A DNA stretch of 17,335 nt, taken from JADKFD01 sp050250665. GTDB lineage: Bacteria; Pseudomonadota; Gammaproteobacteria; Xanthomonadales; SZUA-5. Where the stretch lies: positions 1-17,335 of the forward strand of contig JBFWOF010000083.1 in NCBI GenBank assembly GCA_050250665.1, read 5' to 3'. Shown here one piece after another: positions 13,610 through 17,335 of this stretch. Positions within the stretch are counted from its first letter, which is position 1. Every line of letters starts with the position of its first letter. The notes under the pieces were generated by a model. It saw only the letters and a program-made list of their open reading frames with translations, had not been told where the DNA came from and made no database searches. Both the position numbers and the translations under genes were made by a program.

Positions 13610-13633
13610 AAGCCCGCCCTGTGCGGGCTTTTT
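13610..13633 (+). terminator. Hairpin unit 6, just upstream of alpA
   Basis: AAGCCCGC (13610-13617), loop cctgt and GCGGGCTT (13623-13630) with a T-tract (13629-13633). It ends about 20 bp before the alpA ATG, leaving no room for a promoter in between. Confidence 0.65.
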
Positions 13634-13652
13634 GCGTTATGGAGCTTTGAAA

Positions 13653-13925
13653 ATGACTAGCACGTCTGGCAATCGCACCAACACCCGCAACAAGTCAGCA
13701 ACCCAACCCGCACCGCACGCGAAATTCTGGCGCCTGCCAACCGTTTGTGGATTCGTTGAGCTTTCACGCTCTACCCTACTCCGCCGCGTAAAGGCCAAGG
13801 ATTTTCCAAGCCCGGTCAAACTTGGTAGCGGTCCATCGGTCGCATGGGTAGCGGCAGAGGTCCAAGATTGGGCCGCCGCGCGCATTGCCGAACGCGACGA
13901 AGCCAACAATGGGGGCGCACGATGA
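13653..13925 (+). CDS. AlpA family DNA-binding regulator / excisionase-like
   Basis: A 90-aa protein with a winged-helix/MerR-like DNA-binding domain of the AlpA type. The fit is in FWRLPTVCGFVELSRSTLLR (25-44, helix-turn-helix), KDFPSPVKLGSGPSVAWV (49-66) and EVQDWAAARIAERD (69-82). AlpA proteins in P4-like and other islands activate integrase or replication genes or act as excision factors. A polar N-terminal tail of about 24 residues is not part of the domain. The ATG at 13653 has GGAG (13641-13644) at fitting distance; a TTG at 13632 lies in the terminator and is rejected. Its stop overlaps the next start by ATGA. It is the first gene of the replication cassette and the natural candidate to control it. 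Confidence 0.88.
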   Translation: MTSTSGNRTNTRNKSATQPAPHAKFWRLPTVCGFVELSRSTLLRRVKAKDFPSPVKLGSGPSVAWVAAEVQDWAAARIAERDEANNGGAR

Positions 13926-14182
13926 GCGCCCGCACCATGAGTAATTACGGGTTCATCGGGGATTTTCAACGAGCCATTGCCGAGCCAGCAATTCCGGCAA
14001 AACTGCTGCACTACCGCAAAGCCGGTGACGCAATAGCGGCAGCCATCCATGAGGGCGAAATCGTCCGGTTACTACACCTGCACTCGCCAGATCACCCGGA
14101 GTTAATGAAGCTTGGCGATTGCGACCGCGCAACCCTGCAAGGGGCGCTGATTGCGATGCAGCGGGAGGTGACAAATGCCTGA
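13922..14182 (+). CDS. Hypothetical protein, 86 aa
   Basis: I do not recognise this protein. It starts in the ATGA overlap with alpA and ends 8 bp inside the next gene, so its position in the coupled cassette argues that it is real. It is soluble and probably helical: GFIGDFQRAIAEPAIPAKLLHYRKAGDAIAAAIHEGE (10-46) followed by HLHSPDHPELMKLGDCDRATLQ and a final MQREV. It has one Cys and several His but no clear metal motif. The frame opens upstream at 13844 only as a shadow of alpA. Its end carries the Shine-Dalgarno (GGGAGGTG) of the next gene. Confidence 0.75.
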   Translation: MSARTMSNYGFIGDFQRAIAEPAIPAKLLHYRKAGDAIAAAIHEGEIVRLLHLHSPDHPELMKLGDCDRATLQGALIAMQREVTNA

Positions 14183-14729
14183 GCCAATAATGCAAAAAGC
14201 CCCGGCCAGGGGGCTTTCTGTTGGAACGGGCGCATCAGTCAAGACGCCAACGGATTATAGCTCTACAGCCGTACAGACGTCTATACCGCCAAGCATTGAC
14301 CTAGTCCTTTCCCGGCTCGATCAGGTGCGGCAGCACGGCCAAGGCTACACGGCGCGATGCCCTGCGCACAATGACCGCAGTGCATCACTCAGCGTCGCTT
14401 GCGGCGACGATGGCCGGATTCTGATGCACTGTTTCGCGGGTTGCGGAATCCACGATGTTGTGGGCGCCGTCGGCTTGACCGTCAGTGATCTTTTCCCGCG
14501 TCGCCTGACGAATGCCTCACCGGAAGCACGCAAGGAACTGCAAGTGCTCGCGCTCAAGTCTCAGGTGAAGGCATGCGCCAACGTGCTAGAACTTGAATCG
14601 GGCGTTGTCCTCATCGCTGCCAGCGACATAGGGCAAGGTCGCGTCCTGACTGATTCAGACCATGCGCGTCTGGCTCTCGCCTGCGAACGCATCCGGGCCG
14701 CCCGTGTGGCGATTGGGGGCACCCGATGA
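14175..14729 (+). CDS. CHC2 zinc-finger primase-like protein
   Basis: A 184-aa protein with a primase-type zinc-binding domain: C62-P-A-H65, then NDRSASLSVACGDDGRIL, then H85-C86-F-A-G-C90, the CxxH...CxxxC pattern of phage and plasmid primases. It contacts single-stranded template DNA in such proteins. No TOPRIM catalytic domain follows; residues 110-180 are helical (ELQVLALKSQVKACANVLEL) and end GGTR, so it may act with the DUF927 ATPase downstream or serve as a recruiter. The start at 14175 overlaps the previous gene by 8 bp and has an excellent ribosome binding site. Codons 8-15 contain a terminator-like hairpin (14196-14217). A shorter form from ATG 14190 is less likely. Its stop overlaps the next start by ATGA. 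Confidence 0.87.
   Translation: MPEPIMQKAPARGLSVGTGASVKTPTDYSSTAVQTSIPPSIDLVLSRLDQVRQHGQGYTARCPAHNDRSASLSVACGDDGRILMHCFAGCGIHDVVGAVGLTVSDLFPRRLTNASPEARKELQVLALKSQVKACANVLELESGVVLIAASDIGQGRVLTDSDHARLALACERIRAARVAIGGTR
14196..14217 (+). terminator. Terminator-like hairpin within the primase-like gene
   Basis: AAAGCCCC (14196-14203), loop ggccag and GGGGCTTT (14210-14217) form an 8-bp stem preceded by As and followed by a short T-tract, 20 bp after the start codon. It has the same style as the upstream array. Translation from the strong upstream ribosome binding site would keep it unfolded. Confidence 0.5.
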
Positions 14730-16552
14730 ACGGAGCCGAGAGCTTCATCACAGACTTGGAAGCCAGAGCCGCCCGTGATTTGGCGCGCGTGGAGCAATGC
14801 GCCACCCCGCGCAGTACAGGCAACAAGCTACCCCGCTTCGAGGTTATCGAGCACTCAGACAAGCAGCGGCCGGGCGTCTACTTCTACGGATCGACACGCG
14901 ACAGCGAAACCGGCGACGAGCGCCTTGCCCCGCCGATCTGGATATGTTCACCGCTATATGTGACGGCAAACACCCGCGACGAATCCGGCAGCGAATGGGG
15001 CCGATTGCTCGAATGGAAGGACCGCGACCGGCGCGCGCACCCGTGGGCCATGCCCTGCGAACTGATGGCAGGAACAGGCGAGGAACTGCGCGCCCGTCTG
15101 CTACGTGGCGGGCTGGAAATCACCAACAACACAAGGGACCGGGGCAAGCTCGGGGATTACATAGCGTGGTCACGTCCGGCAATCACGGCGCGCGCTGTTG
15201 CTCGCACCGGCTGGCATGGCGCAGCTTTCGTGCTACCCGATAGGACCATCGGCGACACCGAAGCGGAGCCCATTTTCTACCAGAGCGCCAGCGTAGAAGG
15301 CGTCAAGCTCGGGACGGCTGGAACGCTCGAAGGATGGCGCGAGAACGTGGCCGCACCTTGCGCAGGGAATAGCCGCCTTGTGCTCTACATATCGGCCGCA
15401 CTCGCTGCGAATTGCCTAACCTTGCTCGGGGCCGAAGGTGGCGGGCTGCACGTTCGCGGACCTAGCAGCGCGGGCAAGACAAGCGCACTACTCGCCGCTG
15501 CTTCAACCTGGGGGCCGCCCGACTACGTGAGAACGTGGCGCGCGACCGACAACGCACTGGAAGGCATCGCGGCGCAACACTCAGACATGCCGCTATGCCT
15601 GGACGAAATCGGCGAGCTACCGGGAAAAGTTGCAGGCCCATGCGCGTACATGCTGAGCAACGGAGTCGGCAAGAGTCGTGCAGACCGAAGCGGCGCAGCA
15701 AGGACCGCCTCGCGCTGGCGATTGCTGTTCCTGAGCACTGGCGAGATTGGGCTCTCTGACTTGATGGCGGAGGCAGGCACCCGCACCCGCGCAGGGCAAG
15801 AGGTCCGGGTTATCGACATTCCAGCGGATGCAGGCGCGGGGCTCGGGATGTTCGAGAAGTTACCGCAGGGCATGACGGCCGGCGCCTTTGCCGATCGGCT
15901 TCGCGATGCGGCAGCGATGCACTACGGAACGGCAGGGCCGGCTTTTGTCGGTCGATTGGTGCAGAACCACACAGAAGCTCGGGACACGCTCAGAACGGCA
16001 CGCGACGCCATAGCAGCGACAATGGCGCCAACCGATGCAGCCGGGCAGGTGCGACGAGTCGCACAACGCTTTGCCCTGATTGCTGCCGCAGGCGAGCTTG
16101 CTACGGAATGGGGACTAACCGGATGGCCCGAGGGAGAGGCAGCAACCGCCGCAACCAAGTGCTTTAGAGCATGGCTAGGGGCGCGCGGCACCGCAGGCGC
16201 AGCCGAGCCAGCCGCGATGCTCAGCGCTGTACGCCGCTTTCTGGAAGCCCACGGGGAAAGCAGGTTCGCACCTTGGGACGCACCCGACAGCCGTACAACG
16301 ATCAACCGGGCAGGATTCCGCCGCGATGCTGCCGACGGCTCGGGAGTCGAGTTCTACGTCATGCGAGAGGCGTTCAAGGCCGACATATGCACAGGCTTTG
16401 ATTACCGGGCAGTTGCGCAGACGTTGGCAGATGCAGGAGCGCTGGCGACCGACAGCGACGGCAGCGCCACCAAGCCGGAACGATTGCCCGGACTCGGGCT
16501 CACCCGCTGCTATCGCATCACGGCGGCAATCTGGGGGACCGGCAATGTTTGA
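14726..16552 (+). CDS. DUF927 domain ATPase / superfamily 3-like helicase candidate
   Basis: A 608-aa protein. Residues about 45-210 (VYFYGSTRD, WGRLLEWKDRDRRAHPWAMP, TGWHGAAFVLPD, YQSASVEGVKLGTAGTLEGW) match the DUF927 pattern; then comes a P-loop ATPase domain with Walker A GPSSAGKT (245-252) and Walker B LCLDEIGEL (290-298), plus STGEIGLSDL (about 336-346) as a likely sensor segment. DUF927 proteins occur in phages, plasmids and islands next to primases and are thought to be replicative helicases. It starts by ATGA overlap after the CHC2 gene and ends 8 bp into the next gene, so the pair looks like a divided primase-helicase. An alternative is a regulator ATPase. I judge DUF927 likely, with helicase activity inferred. 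Confidence 0.88.
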   Translation: MNGAESFITDLEARAARDLARVEQCATPRSTGNKLPRFEVIEHSDKQRPGVYFYGSTRDSETGDERLAPPIWICSPLYVTANTRDESGSEWGRLLEWKDRDRRAHPWAMPCELMAGTGEELRARLLRGGLEITNNTRDRGKLGDYIAWSRPAITARAVARTGWHGAAFVLPDRTIGDTEAEPIFYQSASVEGVKLGTAGTLEGWRENVAAPCAGNSRLVLYISAALAANCLTLLGAEGGGLHVRGPSSAGKTSALLAAASTWGPPDYVRTWRATDNALEGIAAQHSDMPLCLDEIGELPGKVAGPCAYMLSNGVGKSRADRSGAARTASRWRLLFLSTGEIGLSDLMAEAGTRTRAGQEVRVIDIPADAGAGLGMFEKLPQGMTAGAFADRLRDAAAMHYGTAGPAFVGRLVQNHTEARDTLRTARDAIAATMAPTDAAGQVRRVAQRFALIAAAGELATEWGLTGWPEGEAATAATKCFRAWLGARGTAGAAEPAAMLSAVRRFLEAHGESRFAPWDAPDSRTTINRAGFRRDAADGSGVEFYVMREAFKADICTGFDYRAVAQTLADAGALATDSDGSATKPERLPGLGLTRCYRITAAIWGTGNV

Positions 16553-17048
16553 TTTAGCTCGAATCCTTGAGGCTGTTACGGCTGTTACGGAAGGACGCGC
16601 AGCAACCGTAACAGCGAAAACCCCACCACTAAAGGGCTGTACGGCTGTTACGGCTGTTACGGCTCAAATTGGCACAAACACAACCGAAACCAGCACCAAC
16701 ACCAAGGACTCGAACCCGGCGCCCGAACCCCTCTCGCGAGTCTCTATTTATGACCGTAACAACCGTAACAACCGTACAACCAGCAAGGACGGGGGCTCCG
16801 CTGTTACGGAAGGGGAAAGGCCAACCGTAACAACCGTAACAAGCACCGGAACCGGAACCGACACCCACGGCGCCAAGTTGGTTCAATTGGTCCGCTGCGG
16901 GGATTGCTCCAAGTTCATGCGCAACCAAGACAACCCGCAAGCCGGCATAGGGACGTGCAAGGACGGCGAGCCAGATCGTGGTCGATGGCCCTACTACCCA
17001 TTGGCCGTTCGCGTGTGCGAAGCGTTCGAGGACGCAAACCATGACTGA
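16545..17048 (+). CDS. Repeat-containing protein with C-terminal Cys motif
   Basis: A 167-aa protein. The first 100 residues are low complexity and Thr/Asn/Val-rich (EAVTAVTEG, GCTAVTAVTAQ, RNNRNNRTT, TVTTVTS), because the gene carries 9-bp DNA repeats here in both orientations. The C-terminal 55 residues look folded: C118-x2-C121-x16-C138-x19-C158, with GDCSKF, GIGTC and YYPLAVRVCEAFED. This resembles a small Cys-rich module I associate with replication and mobilisation proteins of mobile elements and could bind zinc. The start ATG at 16545 overlaps the DUF927 gene by 8 bp; the frame opening earlier at 16326 is a shadow. Its stop overlaps the next ATG (17041). Confidence 0.78.
   Translation: MFDLARILEAVTAVTEGRAATVTAKTPPLKGCTAVTAVTAQIGTNTTETSTNTKDSNPAPEPLSRVSIYDRNNRNNRTTSKDGGSAVTEGERPTVTTVTSTGTGTDTHGAKLVQLVRCGDCSKFMRNQDNPQAGIGTCKDGEPDRGRWPYYPLAVRVCEAFEDANHD
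16573..16842. repeat. Cluster of 9-bp YTGTTACGG iterons in both orientations
   Basis: CTGTTACGG occurs at 16573, 16582, 16645, 16654 and 16801; its reverse form CCGTAACAR occurs at 16606, 16754, 16763, 16825 and 16834. One-base-deleted variants are at 16637 (CTGTACGG) and 16772 (CCGTACAA). That is ten perfect CTGTTACGG/CCGTAACAR-type copies plus two variants in 270 bp, in groups of three, one, three, one and two beside single copies. Tandem copies abut at 9-bp steps. Such iterons are typical of initiator-binding sites at replication origins. An origin function is inference. Confidence 0.8.
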
Positions 17049-17139
17049 CGTCGATCAACTGGCGAGCCGCCTAGGCCGCTCCGGGAATGTCCAAGGCTCC
17101 TGTAGGGATGGAATAGCGCTTCGGGTCCATGAGCGCTGA
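17041..17139 (+). CDS. Short ORF at the end of the cassette, possibly truncated
   Basis: A 32-aa frame (MTDVDQLASRLGR...) starts in an 8-bp overlap with the preceding gene, the same type of junction as in the rest of the cassette, so its start is probably used. It stops after only 32 codons, and the second half does not look like a protein core. It may be the beginning of a larger gene cut by a deletion or rearrangement, or a small protein. It overlaps a minus-strand ORF at 17071-17139. Confidence 0.4.
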   Translation: MTDVDQLASRLGRSGNVQGSCRDGIALRVHER

Positions 17140-17331
17140 TGCCAACCAGCCACAGGCCCGCAGGTAATGTCCGTCCTCTACGCGCTCGGGTCCCTGCGAG
17201 GCGGCTAGAAAGTACCCGTCCGACAGCCCCCATTCTTCCGCTGGCTTTGATCCTCGGCGAGTCTGAGACGATGTTCGTTTCTGGTCTTGCCCGGTGGCTG
17301 GTTCTTCCCTCGGTTCTGTCGTCTGGTTCAT
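17071..17331 (-). CDS. Hypothetical protein, 86 aa, minus strand
   Basis: An open frame of 86 codons with ATG at 17331, converging on the cassette. The first 32 residues are polar and charged; then comes a protein-like region, EEWGLSDGYFLAASQGPERV and YLRACGWLASALMDPKRYS. I do not recognise it. The start touches the window edge, so no ribosome binding site can be judged. It shares 69 bp with the short plus-strand ORF, and only one of the two is likely to be a true gene over that stretch. The composition of its C-terminal half favours this one. Confidence 0.45.
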   Translation of the reverse strand: MNQTTEPREEPATGQDQKRTSSQTRRGSKPAEEWGLSDGYFLAASQGPERVEDGHYLRACGWLASALMDPKRYSIPTGALDIPGAA

Positions 17332-17335
17332 GCGC

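Larger units (their letters stand above)
12975..13652. other. Gene-free region with six hairpin/T-tract units
   Basis: No credible protein gene is seen in these 678 bp. Six hairpins of the form AAGCCCGC-n(5-6)-GCGGGCTT, mostly followed by T-rich tails ending in CGTTTC or a close variant, lie at 13099, 13269, 13391, 13491, 13562 and 13610. Two of them are preceded by promoter-like sites. Open frames on the minus strand here are Lys/Arg-rich shadows of the repeats. Confidence 0.8.
11342..17335 (+). mobile_element. Integrated element at tRNA-Leu(TAA), left part
   Basis: The element is bounded on the left by the displaced tRNA-Leu 3' fragment, beside a tyrosine recombinase, followed by an AlpA-type regulator, a CHC2 primase-like protein, a DUF927-type ATPase and a repeat-rich gene. 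It carries no recognisable capsid, lysis or conjugation genes within 6 kb. The content fits a phage satellite or another integrative replicating island. The right end is not in the window. Gene spacing and codon choice change relative to the chromosome (overlapping genes, Ala/Thr/Arg-rich proteins). Confidence 0.85.

Noticed and set aside
13145..13611. Minus-strand ORFs of 81-100 aa in the hairpin region
   Set aside because: They are translations of the repeated hairpins (KKPARCG/ETQKTRDLAG type strings) in shifting frames, with no ribosome binding sites or domains.
13099..13633. A CRISPR array, because of regularly recurring short palindromic repeats
   Set aside because: Repeat spacing varies (170, 122, 100, 71 and 48 bp), the repeats are terminator hairpins with T-tracts, and no cas genes are seen.
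13653..17048. An anti-phage defence system in the island
   Set aside because: The genes fit a regulator and replication cassette; no nuclease, toxin, reverse transcriptase or other defence domain is seen in the visible part. Any cargo would lie further right.

Overview
The window looks like a GC-rich gammaproteobacterial chromosome. The most likely group is the Xanthomonadales/Lysobacterales (Xanthomonadaceae or Rhodanobacteraceae-like). The grounds are the mutY-yggX and ftsY/rsmD-coaD gene order, a DUF6491-type lipoprotein, a DUF4920 protein, a secreted cyclophilin with a GTWYDPxxTGKGF domain, and two families of GTGGGAGCGGC/GTAGGAGCGCC extragenic repeats. The assignment is by recognition of families and gene order; no search was run.

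Layout. 1-225 is a 42/84-bp tandem repeat block that runs off the left edge. 325-9296 is a compact housekeeping segment: a DUF6491-like lipoprotein (+); yggX and mutY (-, one operon); ftsY (-) divergent from rsmD and coaD (+); an unrecognised lipoprotein (+); then a YfhL-type ferredoxin, gamma-glutamyltransferase and an MBL-fold hydrolase joined by two ATGA overlaps; then a 79-bp-period extragenic repeat array and a DUF4920 protein. A convergent gap (9297-9632) with strong hairpins separates this from a secreted cyclophilin and a GNAT acetyltransferase, both on the minus strand.

11342-17335 is the left part of an integrated mobile element. Its boundary is the displaced 3' 59 nt of a tRNA-Leu(TAA) gene, from the anticodon arm to CCA; the expected 5' half is absent from this junction. 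Inside come a tyrosine recombinase, a 678-bp stretch without a gene holding six near-identical GC hairpin/T-tract units plus two promoter-like sites, and a tightly overlapped gene cassette. The cassette is AlpA-type regulator, 86-aa unknown, CHC2 zinc-finger primase-like protein, DUF927-type ATPase, a 167-aa Cys-motif protein, and a 32-aa ORF, with successive overlaps of 4, 8, 4, 8 and 8 bp. This suggests a phage-satellite-like or integrative replicating element with integration and replication modules; the rest lies beyond the window.

The two observations I think most worth attention are: (i) a cluster of at least ten GTTACGG/CCGTAAC 9-mers in both orientations inside the 167-aa gene, translated as different peptides (AVT, TVT, RNN), which suggests a DNA-level function such as replication-origin iterons; and (ii) the hairpin array upstream of alpA, two units of which have the same promoter-hairpin-terminator architecture, and whose last hairpin sits just ahead of the alpA start codon, suggesting small RNAs and/or antitermination control of the replication operon.
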